DNA of 5,721 bases, from the NCBI GenBank assembly GCA_964516055.1, contig CAZEYK010000060.1, positions 1 to 5,721 of the forward strand, given 5' to 3'. Below, piece by piece: positions 1 through 5,721 of this stretch (positions within the stretch are counted from its first letter, which is position 1; the number at the start of each line of letters is the position of its first letter). The stretch is from JABIEQ01 sp964516055. Its GTDB lineage: Bacteria; Patescibacteriota; Patescibacteriia; Magasanikbacterales; UBA922. The notes under the pieces are model-generated. The model saw nothing but the letters and a program-made list of their open reading frames with translations. It was not told the DNA's origin and ran no database searches. The position numbers and the translations under genes are program-made.

Positions 1-422
1 ATTTTCGCCTCGTTATTGTGGGGAATGGAGATTTACGTGCTTCTCTTGAAGAGCGTGCGAAGGGAATTGATTCCGTGGTATTTCGTGATCGTGTGTCTCG
101 CGATGAATTGTGGCAAATGATGGCGGTGGCATACGGAGTAGTTTTTCCAAGTCTTACGGATATTAGTCCAAATACATTGCTTGATTGCCTGTACGTTGGC
201 GTCCCATTTATTACGTCAAAAGAAATTGGTTATGATTGGGTATTGGAACATGTTGAGGCATTTGATCCACGATCGGTAGAAGATATGGCAATGGTTTTGC
301 AACGATTTATGACCAACAATGGCTATACCGCTATTTGTTACAAGGTAAAAAAATTGGATTATCAGGAAACGTTTGCTGATGCTGCTGAAAAAACGTTGGC
401 TATTTTTTTTGATATTGTATGA
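1..422 (+). CDS. Glycosyltransferase family 4, C-terminal fragment (5' end outside window)
   Basis: The frame is open from base 3 and gives 139 residues before TGA at 420-422. A GTG at 18 is in frame, but the codons before it (FRLVI) complete the GT4 strand motif LVIVGNGDLR, so the gene starts upstream of the window. What remains is the donor-binding Rossmann half. Fragment residues 2-12 are the LVIVG(N/D)G-LR motif, and residues 48-71 (FPSLTDISPN..LLDCLYVGVPFITS) align with the nucleotide-sugar binding loop. At that loop GT4 enzymes normally carry E-x7-E; here both acids are Asp (D53 and D61 of the fragment) at the same spacing. By family it would be a cytoplasmic, retaining transferase moving a sugar from an NDP-sugar to a growing glycan; donor and acceptor cannot be read. 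It ends ...DIV and overlaps the next GT by 4 nt. Confident of the fold, less so of activity. Confidence 0.85.
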   Translation, partial: FRLVIVGNGDLRASLEERAKGIDSVVFRDRVSRDELWQMMAVAYGVVFPSLTDISPNTLLDCLYVGVPFITSKEIGYDWVLEHVEAFDPRSVEDMAMVLQRFMTNNGYTAICYKVKKLDYQETFADAAEKTLAIFFDIV

Positions 423-1483
423 AGATTTTAAATTTGAGTTTGGATAAAAAAATCATGGACAAAGCCTCCGCTGTTGCAAAACGAATGGCGTGGTTTGGTG
501 ACATTGTTGATCGGTATACTATTGTGATTCCTTTTTTTCAACAAGATAAAATATTGCTTGCGGAGGGTGTTCGTGCGTATGGGAGTGGGGGGACGGCGCG
601 GCCTATTCAGTTTTTTTTATTGTACTTTGTTGCTCGTCGTCTTATTTTGCGAGATGAGGGATATGACGTGATTACGGTTCAGGATCCGTATTTTTTGGGA
701 ATACTTGGTCTTGTGTTATCTCGGCAATTTCAGATTCCTCTTGAAGTACAGGTACATGGATGGGAACAGATAGGAGTCTTAAAACGGTTGATACGGCGTG
801 TTGTTTTGAAACGAGCTACCGGTGTTCGTGTAGTGAGTGAACGAATGAAAAAGGATGTTATGGCGTGTGGTGTTTCTGAACAGCGTATTACCGTTGTTTC
901 TGTGTATACTGATGTACGGTTAGGTGAGAAAAAATCATCAGAGGTGTTTACGTTTATTACTGTGGCGCGGCTTGTATGGGTAAAGCGTATTTTAATGCAG
1001 TTGTCTGTTGCAGCAACGTTGAAAGCCTCAGGACATATATTTCAATTGATTATTGTGGGTGATGGGGAAGAAAGAATATCACTTGAAACACGTACGAGGG
1101 AATTGAATCTATTGGATATAGTGCATTTTGTGGGCTGGAAAGATGCTGTTCAATTAGCAGATTTGTATGCAAAATCTGACTGTCTTTTGCTTACCTCTGA
1201 TAGCGAGGGGTGGGGAAGAGTTATTCTTGAAGCAGGAAGTTATGGAGTGCCTTCTATTATGACGGATGTTGGTATGGCTGGGGAGGTTATTCATAATGGG
1301 AAGAACGGTGTTGTTATTCCTGTTGGTGACCAGGAGGCTTTGGTTGAGGCAATGAAGCGTGTTATGATGGACACGATGTTTTATAATTCAGTAGCGGGGG
1401 ACATTAAAAAGACTGTGCAAACATTGCCTACTAAAGCTGAAATATTGTTTTTATATGTTAATGCTTGGAAAAATATTGTATGA
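419..1483 (+). CDS. Glycosyltransferase family 4 (GT-B fold)
   Basis: Complete 354-residue protein, a normal length for GT4. The N-terminal acceptor domain includes ITVQDPYFLGILG (85-97) followed by LEVQVHGWE (108-116), a pattern familiar in GT4 enzymes; RVVSERMKKDV (137-147) closes that domain. The donor domain begins near residue 177 with FITVARLVWVKR (R184 and K189 fit the donor-phosphate contacts), then LIIVGDGEER (210-219), VHFVGWKD (235-242) and SEGWGRVILEAGSYGVPSIMT (262-282). The last holds the canonical E-x7-E pair, E263 and E271. It should transfer a sugar from an NDP-sugar to a glycan intermediate on the cytoplasmic face of the membrane; there is no signal peptide. ATG 419 overlaps the upstream stop as ATGA with no Shine-Dalgarno motif before it, pointing to translational coupling. 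The next gene overlaps in the same way. Sugar specificity is unknown. Confidence 0.9.
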   Translation: MKILNLSLDKKIMDKASAVAKRMAWFGDIVDRYTIVIPFFQQDKILLAEGVRAYGSGGTARPIQFFLLYFVARRLILRDEGYDVITVQDPYFLGILGLVLSRQFQIPLEVQVHGWEQIGVLKRLIRRVVLKRATGVRVVSERMKKDVMACGVSEQRITVVSVYTDVRLGEKKSSEVFTFITVARLVWVKRILMQLSVAATLKASGHIFQLIIVGDGEERISLETRTRELNLLDIVHFVGWKDAVQLADLYAKSDCLLLTSDSEGWGRVILEAGSYGVPSIMTDVGMAGEVIHNGKNGVVIPVGDQEALVEAMKRVMMDTMFYNSVAGDIKKTVQTLPTKAEILFLYVNAWKNIV

Positions 1484-2103
1484 GCGTACATAATCATTGG
1501 GATACTTTTTTTGAAGAAAAGATAAAAACTATATGTCGTAAGAATAAGACGGTCATTGATATTGGCGGTGGTCTTCGGATTGATGAAACAAAAAATAATC
1601 GCAAAGAACATTCTCGAGATTGGATTATGCCATTTATCAAAGATACTGGCACTGAGTATAAGATTCTTGATAAAGTTGCCGATTATCATCCTGACATTGT
1701 GGGGGATATTCACGAACTTCCATTTGAAGATAATTCTATTGATGCCATTGTGTGTATTGCTATTTTGGAACATGTAGAAAATCCAATAAAAGCTACAGAA
1801 GAAATGTATCGGGTATTAAAGCCAGGGGGTATGTGTTTTATTTATGTGCCATTTCTTTTTTATTATCATCCGATGAAAGGATATTATAAAGATTTTTATC
1901 GTTTTACGTATGATGGTCTTGAATACATGACTCGAGAATTTAAGACGGTTGAATTTTGCAATGTTCGTGGAGCAGTGTCTACGGCTATGAATTTATTTCC
2001 ATTTTTTTCTAAACGAACAGCTTTGTTTGATTGGATTGATCGAAAAATTGGAAAGCATAAGAGCAAGCAGACCAGTGGGTATAATGTATTTTGTATAAAG
2101 TAG
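1480..2103 (+). CDS. Class I SAM-dependent methyltransferase
   Basis: A 207-residue protein with Methyltransf_11-type motifs. Motif I is VIDIGGG (25-31, a DxGxG glycine loop for SAM). An acidic residue after the next strand (D64 in KILDK) would fit the SAM ribose contact. VGDIHELPFEDNSIDAIVCIAILEHVENP (74-102) is the motif leading to the post-II helix, and RVLKPGG (111-117) is motif III. The later YYKDFYRFTYDGLEYM segment (135-150) is of a kind I associate with methyltransferases in polysaccharide clusters. ATG 1480 is chosen because it overlaps the upstream stop as ATGA, exactly like the preceding junction; a TTG at 1465 would add five residues but has no ribosome site. It probably methylates a sugar or terminal group of the glycan made by the neighbouring transferases, but the substrate cannot be read and a role outside glycan synthesis is possible. 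Cytoplasmic; no membrane segment. Confidence 0.85.
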   Translation: MSVHNHWDTFFEEKIKTICRKNKTVIDIGGGLRIDETKNNRKEHSRDWIMPFIKDTGTEYKILDKVADYHPDIVGDIHELPFEDNSIDAIVCIAILEHVENPIKATEEMYRVLKPGGMCFIYVPFLFYYHPMKGYYKDFYRFTYDGLEYMTREFKTVEFCNVRGAVSTAMNLFPFFSKRTALFDWIDRKIGKHKSKQTSGYNVFCIK

Positions 2104-2104
2104 T

Positions 2105-3124
2105 ATGAAGGATGTGAAGACATTATTATTTATTACGCAAAAGATTCATAGTAATGATGATGATTTGGCATTTACTATTTTGTGGATCAAAGAATTTATT
2201 CGACAGGGGATTGATGTTCGAGTGATTTGTCTTGAAAAAGGAGATTTTGATGATTCTTTTCCTGTATATTCTTTGGGAAAGGAAGATGGTGTCGGGAAAA
2301 TTGGACGAATTTTAAGATTTTTTAAATATATTTTTACCATTAAATATGATGCTGTTTTTGTTCACATGAATCCGGAGTATTTTACTCTTGGTGGATGGTG
2401 GTGGTTTGTGACTCGCAAACCTATGTATTTATGGTATACGCATTATACGATGCATATGCATCTGCGTCTGGCTGGGTGGTTATGCAAGCGAATGTTTGCT
2501 GCTACAAAGCAGAGCTTACCCCAGTATGATCATACTGGGAAGAAGGTTGTGACTGGTCATGGGATTGATGTTGATTTTTGGTTGAAGGGTGTTAAGGAAG
2601 AAACGCCGCAGGATTATAAAAAGTTGCTTACGGTGCATAGAATTTGTCGATCAAAGCGATTTGAATTAGTAATTAAGAGTTTACTTCATCTGGATGACGA
2701 ATATACGGTTACCATTTATGGACGTGATGTTGAAAAGGATTATTATGCAGAGTTGCAAGATCTTGTAAAGGATTTGCATCTTGAAAAGAGGGTGACGTTT
2801 ATTGGTCCAGTGCCTATGGAAGCGCTTAAGCAAGTATATGGAAAACATCGATTAATGGTAAATATGGCTTCGGAGACAATAGATAAGACTATGTTGGAGT
2901 GTATGCTTTTTGGATTGTATCCTGTTACCACCCCGGGGAATTCTGAGGCTATTGGGTTGCCTGTGTATCCAAAAGGGGAAACTCCCGAGGCTATCGCAAA
3001 ATTTATAACGGAAAAAGCATGGGACGAATATAATCGGGATTATTTGCAGCAGCTTGTGAAGGATAAGCATAGTTTACCGGCATTGATTAGTAAAATGGGA
3101 GAGTTTATTAAGAAAGGAATGTAA
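2105..3124 (+). CDS. Glycosyltransferase family 4 (divergent)
   Basis: Complete 339-residue GT-B protein. The N-terminal domain runs from MKDVKTLLFITQKI through YDAVFVHMNPEYF (81-93) and MYLWYTHY (107-114), then CKRMFAATKQSLP (127-139). The domain link contains VVTGHGIDVDFW (148-159), equivalent to the usual NGID..F motif. The donor domain has LLTVHRICRSKRFELVIKSL (174-193), VTIYGRDVEKDYY (202-214), VTFIGPVPMEAL (230-241) and ASETIDKTMLECMLFGLYPVTT (255-276). E257 and E265 keep the E-x7-E spacing, although the loop sequence differs from the gene at 419. A WWW triplet sits at 98-100. The start lies one base after the methyltransferase stop and has no clear Shine-Dalgarno, so reinitiation is likely. 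It would add one sugar of the repeat unit in the cytoplasm; linkage and donor are unknown. Two DNA palindromes lie inside the gene (2449-2462 and 2520-2539). Confidence 0.87.
   Translation: MKDVKTLLFITQKIHSNDDDLAFTILWIKEFIRQGIDVRVICLEKGDFDDSFPVYSLGKEDGVGKIGRILRFFKYIFTIKYDAVFVHMNPEYFTLGGWWWFVTRKPMYLWYTHYTMHMHLRLAGWLCKRMFAATKQSLPQYDHTGKKVVTGHGIDVDFWLKGVKEETPQDYKKLLTVHRICRSKRFELVIKSLLHLDDEYTVTIYGRDVEKDYYAELQDLVKDLHLEKRVTFIGPVPMEALKQVYGKHRLMVNMASETIDKTMLECMLFGLYPVTTPGNSEAIGLPVYPKGETPEAIAKFITEKAWDEYNRDYLQQLVKDKHSLPALISKMGEFIKKGM
2449..2462. repeat. Perfect 14-bp palindrome with ATGCAT repeat
   Basis: GATGCATATGCATC is its own reverse complement and contains ATGCAT twice in direct order; it encodes part of the Met-His-Met-His run of the GT. 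A palindrome of this length is not surprising by chance in a window of this size. It is listed because a longer palindrome lies 57 nt downstream in the same gene. Confidence 0.4.
2520..2539. repeat. Perfect 20-bp palindrome inside a GT gene
   Basis: The sequence CCCAGTATGATCATACTGGG equals its own reverse complement, with the centre between 2529 and 2530. As RNA it could form an 8-bp stem closed by a GATC tetraloop. No U-tract follows, so it is not a rho-independent terminator. It lies wholly in coding sequence and reads Pro-Gln-Tyr-Asp-His-Thr-Gly, in the link between the two domains of the GT. Its function is unknown. Confidence 0.6.
3111..3118 (+). promoter_or_regulatory. Ribosome binding site for wecB
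   Basis: AGAAAGGA lies within the last codons of the upstream GT gene, 10 nt before the wecB ATG at 3129. It is the only start among the complete genes here with a recognisable Shine-Dalgarno-like purine run at normal spacing. It supports ATG 3129 as the wecB start, and the start also agrees with the family's usual N-terminus (a short lead into GxRPNFMK). Confidence 0.5.
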
Positions 3125-3128
3125 TAGT

Positions 3129-4178
3129 ATGTTTAAAAAGATTGCCATTATTGGTGGGGCAAGACCTAATTTTATGAAGGTGGCTCCTTTGTGTACGGCA
3201 TTTGAAAAGAACGGAATTTCATATTTTTTGGTGAATACTGGTCAGCATTTTAGCAAAAATATGTCTGCTGATTTTTTTGAGGAGTTTGGCATTACACCTC
3301 ACTTTGAGATTGCGCCGAGACGGGATGATACATTGATGATGATTGCTGATATTAAGGATGGTTTAGAAAATATTTTTGTTGATGAACAGCCGGATTTGGT
3401 GCTAGTTGTAGGTGATGTGCATTCAACACGTGCTGCCGCAGAAGTGGCAAAAAAATTGGATATAAAATTAGGTCACATTGAAGCTGGTCTTAGATCATAC
3501 AATAATTTAATGCCAGAAGAGCATAATCGAGTTGTTACCGATAGACTGTCTGATTATCTTTTTGTGACATGTGATGATGGAGTTGGAAATTTAAAAAAGG
3601 AAGGAATTAGTGAAGGGGTTTATTTTGTTGGTAATCTCATGATAGATACACTTGCACAGTTTGAAGATCAAAAAAGACCACAAGATGAATCCTATTATTT
3701 TTGTACGTTACATCGTGCGGAGAATGTTGATTCAAATGAAGTGTTTGTTGAGATTCTTGATGCTCTTGAAGAAATTTCCAAAGATAAACCCATTTATCTG
3801 CCACTTCATCCACGAACGAAGAAGCGTGCTGAGGAATTTGGGTTGATGGAGAGAATGAACGCAATTTTTGTCTTGCTGGATCCGTTGTCCTATAGTGAGT
3901 GTGTTGGCTATCAAAAGTATGCTGATTTAGTGCTTACTGATTCAGGTGGAATTCAAGAGGAAACAACATATCTGGGGGTTCCTTGTCTTACACTCCGAAC
4001 GGAGACTGAACGACCTGTGACAGTAAGTGAAGGGACAAATTGTATTGGTGGTGTTTGCAAGGAATCAATTATTTCTGCGTATCATCAGATTGATTTTGAT
4101 CAAATACGGCCAATTATTCATTATTGGGATGGAAAAACATCGGAGAGGATTATTCATGTTTTGGAAGATATTTTATAG
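3129..4178 (+). CDS. wecB: UDP-N-acetylglucosamine 2-epimerase, non-hydrolysing type
   Basis: A 349-residue protein matching the WecB/MnaA family, which interconverts UDP-GlcNAc and UDP-ManNAc in the cytoplasm through a 2-acetamidoglucal intermediate. Signature elements appear in order: GGARPNFMKVAP (9-20, with R12 and K17 at the spacing of R10/K15 in the E. coli enzyme), NTGQH (36-40), VVGDVHST (93-100, D96), HIEAGLRS (116-123, E118), MPEEHNR (128-134, E131), TLHRAEN (193-199, H195), PLHPRT (225-230), TDSGGIQEE (270-278) and RTETERPVTVSEGTN (290-304). The expected catalytic acids and histidine are all present, so it should be active. It is somewhat shorter than E. coli WecB (about 376). A relative acting on a different UDP-sugar, such as a di-N-acetylated uronic acid (WbpI-like), cannot be excluded. 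It lies 4 nt after a GT and 4 nt before the AsnB-like gene, consistent with making a nucleotide sugar for this locus. Confidence 0.9.
   Translation: MFKKIAIIGGARPNFMKVAPLCTAFEKNGISYFLVNTGQHFSKNMSADFFEEFGITPHFEIAPRRDDTLMMIADIKDGLENIFVDEQPDLVLVVGDVHSTRAAAEVAKKLDIKLGHIEAGLRSYNNLMPEEHNRVVTDRLSDYLFVTCDDGVGNLKKEGISEGVYFVGNLMIDTLAQFEDQKRPQDESYYFCTLHRAENVDSNEVFVEILDALEEISKDKPIYLPLHPRTKKRAEEFGLMERMNAIFVLLDPLSYSECVGYQKYADLVLTDSGGIQEETTYLGVPCLTLRTETERPVTVSEGTNCIGGVCKESIISAYHQIDFDQIRPIIHYWDGKTSERIIHVLEDIL
4142..4148 (+). promoter_or_regulatory. Shine-Dalgarno-like GGAGAGG before the alternative asnB start
   Basis: This purine run lies 7 nt before an in-frame ATG at 4156 and 34 nt before the preferred asnB start at 4183. 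It also encodes part of the wecB C-terminus (Ser-Glu-Arg). It may be chance coding sequence, may help ribosomes load near the wecB/asnB junction, or may mark a longer AsnB product. The only purine run nearer to 4183 is GGAAG at 4163-4167, which is rather far away. Confidence 0.3.
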
Positions 4179-4182
4179 TTCT

Positions 4183-5721
4183 ATGTGTGGTATTAATGGG
4201 TTTAATTTACCGGAAGAAGCGACACTAAGAAAAATGAATACTATTACCCGCCATCGTGGTCCAGATGATGAGGGTGTTTTTGTTTCACAACAATGGTCAT
4301 TGGGGCATAATCGATTATCTATTATTGATTTGAGTCCATTAGGACATATGCCAATGTTTACGAAAGATAAACGGTATTGCATTGTGTATAATGGTGAATT
4401 ATATAATTTTCAGGAGATTAAGAATGAATTATTAAATAAAGGGTATACTTTTCGATCACAAAGTGATACCGAGGTTATTTTGTATGCATATCAAGAATGG
4501 GGGACTGCATGTTTACAAAAGTTTAATGGGATGTTTGCGTTTGCTATTTTGGATAGAAAAACGGAAGAATTATTTATTGCGAGAGACCGGATAGGCATTA
4601 AGCCGCTTTATTATTATCATAATAATGGACAGTTTGTTTTTTCTTCAGAAATTAAATCATTGTTTGCTCATGAAATGATTCATAAAGAGATTGATTATGA
4701 CGCCATGAATATGTATTTTCGGATGTTGTACATTCCTGCTCCTTACACTATTTGGAAACATATTTATAAATTGAAACCAGGACATTTTATCACAGTAAAA
4801 GGGGAAAATGTTCAGATTACTGCATATTGGTCTCTTACTGTCGCCCCTGATATGGTGAATGATAGAGAATATATTGAACATACTTTGAAGCATTTACTTA
4901 CGGATAGTGTAAAAAAACAGCTTATTTCTGATCGGCCGGTGGGAGTTTTTTTGAGTGGGGGAATTGATTCTAGTATTATTACAGGGATAATGAGTGAACA
5001 CTCTAGTAATGTAAATACATTTTCTGTTGGATTTGAAAAAACAGCTGAGTCTGAAAAGTATAATAATGATTTTTTGGTAGCAAGAAAAACTGCTCATTAT
5101 TTTGGGACGAAGCATCATGAGTTGGTGTTATCTGGGGAAGATGTCCTTTCTTCGCTTGAGCAAGCTGTGTATCATATGGATGAACCAATTTCAAATCATA
5201 TTCAGGCGGTAAATATGCTTCTTGCAAAATATACCACGGATTATGTAAAAGTTGTCCTTGGTGGTGATGGCAGTGATGAACTTTTTGGTGGGTATGAACG
5301 ATATTATTATAGTGACGTTATTGATCGATTTCAGCGAGTAGTTCCTGGTGTATTAAGACATAATGGTATTACCAAGAGGGCTTTTCAAACAATGAGAAAG
5401 TCTGGACTATATACCAAGATAAATACGGCTCCTGGGGTTGAAAGGTATCTTGATTTTTTTGCTCAGAAAGAATCGCTTGTTGCATCTTTTTTATTGCCAA
5501 CATATAACAGAACGACGGTGTTGAACGATTTTTTTTTAGATACGTATTTTTCATCGGTAGATGAAGGAAATTTTACTGCGCAGTTTATGCGAACAGATGT
5601 CCAAACGTGGCTTACTGATGAATCACTTGTCCGATCAGATAAGATGAGTATGGTAGCTGGTATTGAACAGCGTGTTCCATTTCTTGATCATCGATTGGTT
5701 GAGTTTGCACAGCGAATTCCT
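4183..5721 (+). CDS. asnB: Glutamine-hydrolysing asparagine synthetase-type amidotransferase (3' end outside window)
   Basis: An open frame of 513 codons runs off the window; the family is usually about 600-640 residues, so roughly 100 residues are missing. The N-terminal class II glutaminase domain starts MCGINGF with Cys2 as nucleophile, then RHRGPDD (23-29), NRLSIIDL (43-50), YNGELYN (69-75) and SDTE (94-97). The synthetase domain has the ATP-binding PP-loop FLSGGIDSS (256-264), the acidic GGDGSDELFGGY (360-371) and DKMSMVAGIEQRVPFLD (486-502). Glutamine-derived ammonia would pass to an acyl-adenylate. In ordinary metabolism the product is asparagine; in polysaccharide clusters homologues such as WbpS are thought to amidate sugar uronic acids, and the setting after wecB makes that plausible here. 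ATG 4183 is chosen because it places Cys at position 2; an in-frame ATG at 4156 with a better ribosome site would bury it behind nine residues. Both domains look catalytically intact. Confidence 0.88.
   Translation, partial: MCGINGFNLPEEATLRKMNTITRHRGPDDEGVFVSQQWSLGHNRLSIIDLSPLGHMPMFTKDKRYCIVYNGELYNFQEIKNELLNKGYTFRSQSDTEVILYAYQEWGTACLQKFNGMFAFAILDRKTEELFIARDRIGIKPLYYYHNNGQFVFSSEIKSLFAHEMIHKEIDYDAMNMYFRMLYIPAPYTIWKHIYKLKPGHFITVKGENVQITAYWSLTVAPDMVNDREYIEHTLKHLLTDSVKKQLISDRPVGVFLSGGIDSSIITGIMSEHSSNVNTFSVGFEKTAESEKYNNDFLVARKTAHYFGTKHHELVLSGEDVLSSLEQAVYHMDEPISNHIQAVNMLLAKYTTDYVKVVLGGDGSDELFGGYERYYYSDVIDRFQRVVPGVLRHNGITKRAFQTMRKSGLYTKINTAPGVERYLDFFAQKESLVASFLLPTYNRTTVLNDFFLDTYFSSVDEGNFTAQFMRTDVQTWLTDESLVRSDKMSMVAGIEQRVPFLDHRLVEFAQRIP

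Noticed and set aside
18..20. GTG as the start of the first glycosyltransferase
   Set aside because: The frame is open to the window edge and the residues before it (FRLVI) belong to the conserved GT4 strand, so this is an internal valine codon of a truncated gene.
403..410. Run of eight T near the end of the first GT, considered as a slippage site fusing it to the next gene
   Set aside because: A -1 shift meets TGA at 410-412 at once, and a +1 shift enters a frame that is not that of the next gene, so slippage cannot create a fusion.
1465..1467. TTG as the start of the methyltransferase
   Set aside because: It has no ribosome site and would overlap the upstream gene by 19 nt; ATG 1480 gives the same ATGA junction as the previous gene pair.
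1381..1773. 130-residue open frame on the minus strand
   Set aside because: It lies across the GT and methyltransferase coding regions, whose + strand motifs are clear, and its translation is a low-complexity, Ile/Phe/Asn-rich sequence with no recognisable domain. The shorter minus-strand frames at 1896-2123, 2852-3070, 4657-4893 and 5003-5227 are rejected for the same reason.
2080..2085. TATAAT as an internal promoter -10 element before the second complete GT
   Set aside because: No -35 element lies at a suitable distance (the nearest TTGGAA is 26 nt away), and TATAAT recurs many times in this AT-rich coding sequence.
2390..2404. Five closely spaced GG pairs, considered as a G-quadruplex
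   Set aside because: Only two-tier stacking would be possible, and the run is explained by the Gly-Gly-Trp-Trp-Trp codons.
5529..5537. Run of nine T in asnB, considered as a frameshift or assembly error
   Set aside because: The frame continues intact through it to the conserved DKMSMVAGIEQRVPFLD motif, so the run length is consistent with a correct sequence.

Overview
The window is one continuous block of six tightly packed genes, all on the + strand, from a surface-polysaccharide (capsule, O-antigen-like or S-layer glycan) biosynthesis locus. Both ends are cut inside a gene. In order: the C-terminal part of a family-4 (GT4) glycosyltransferase (1-422); a complete GT4 glycosyltransferase (419-1483); a class I SAM-dependent methyltransferase (1480-2103); a second complete GT4 glycosyltransferase (2105-3124); a non-hydrolysing UDP-GlcNAc 2-epimerase of the WecB/MnaA type (3129-4178); and a glutamine-dependent asparagine synthetase-type amidotransferase, AsnB/WbpS-like, cut off by the window end (4183-5721).

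The genes overlap by 4 nt (twice, as ATGA) or are separated by 1, 4 and 4 nt. There is no room for promoters or terminators between them, so they very probably form one polycistronic unit that extends past both edges. No non-coding stretch is longer than a few bases. I see no RNA gene, mobile element, CRISPR array or rho-independent terminator.

A plausible joint role (inference): WecB makes UDP-ManNAc or a related 2-epimer; the three GT4 enzymes add successive sugars to a lipid-linked repeat unit; the methyltransferase modifies or caps the glycan; and the AsnB-like enzyme transfers an amide nitrogen from glutamine to a sugar uronic acid, or simply makes asparagine. No dehydrogenase that would produce a uronic acid lies in the window, so the amidation idea depends on flanking genes.

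Organism: bacterial and fairly AT-rich, with the coding strand enriched in G and T in most places sampled. TGA, TAA and TAG are all used as stops, which argues against recoded-UGA lineages such as Gracilibacteria, Absconditabacteria or Mycoplasma. The compact layout, mostly absent Shine-Dalgarno motifs and the style of the GT4 proteins resemble Patescibacteria (CPR), but that is an impression from memory, not a demonstrated placement.

Most content is ordinary for such a locus, and I found no clear sign of a new system. The points most worth a second look are a perfect 20-bp palindrome inside the second complete GT gene, the D-x7-D replacement of the usual E-x7-E in the first GT, and a start-codon conflict at the AsnB-like gene.
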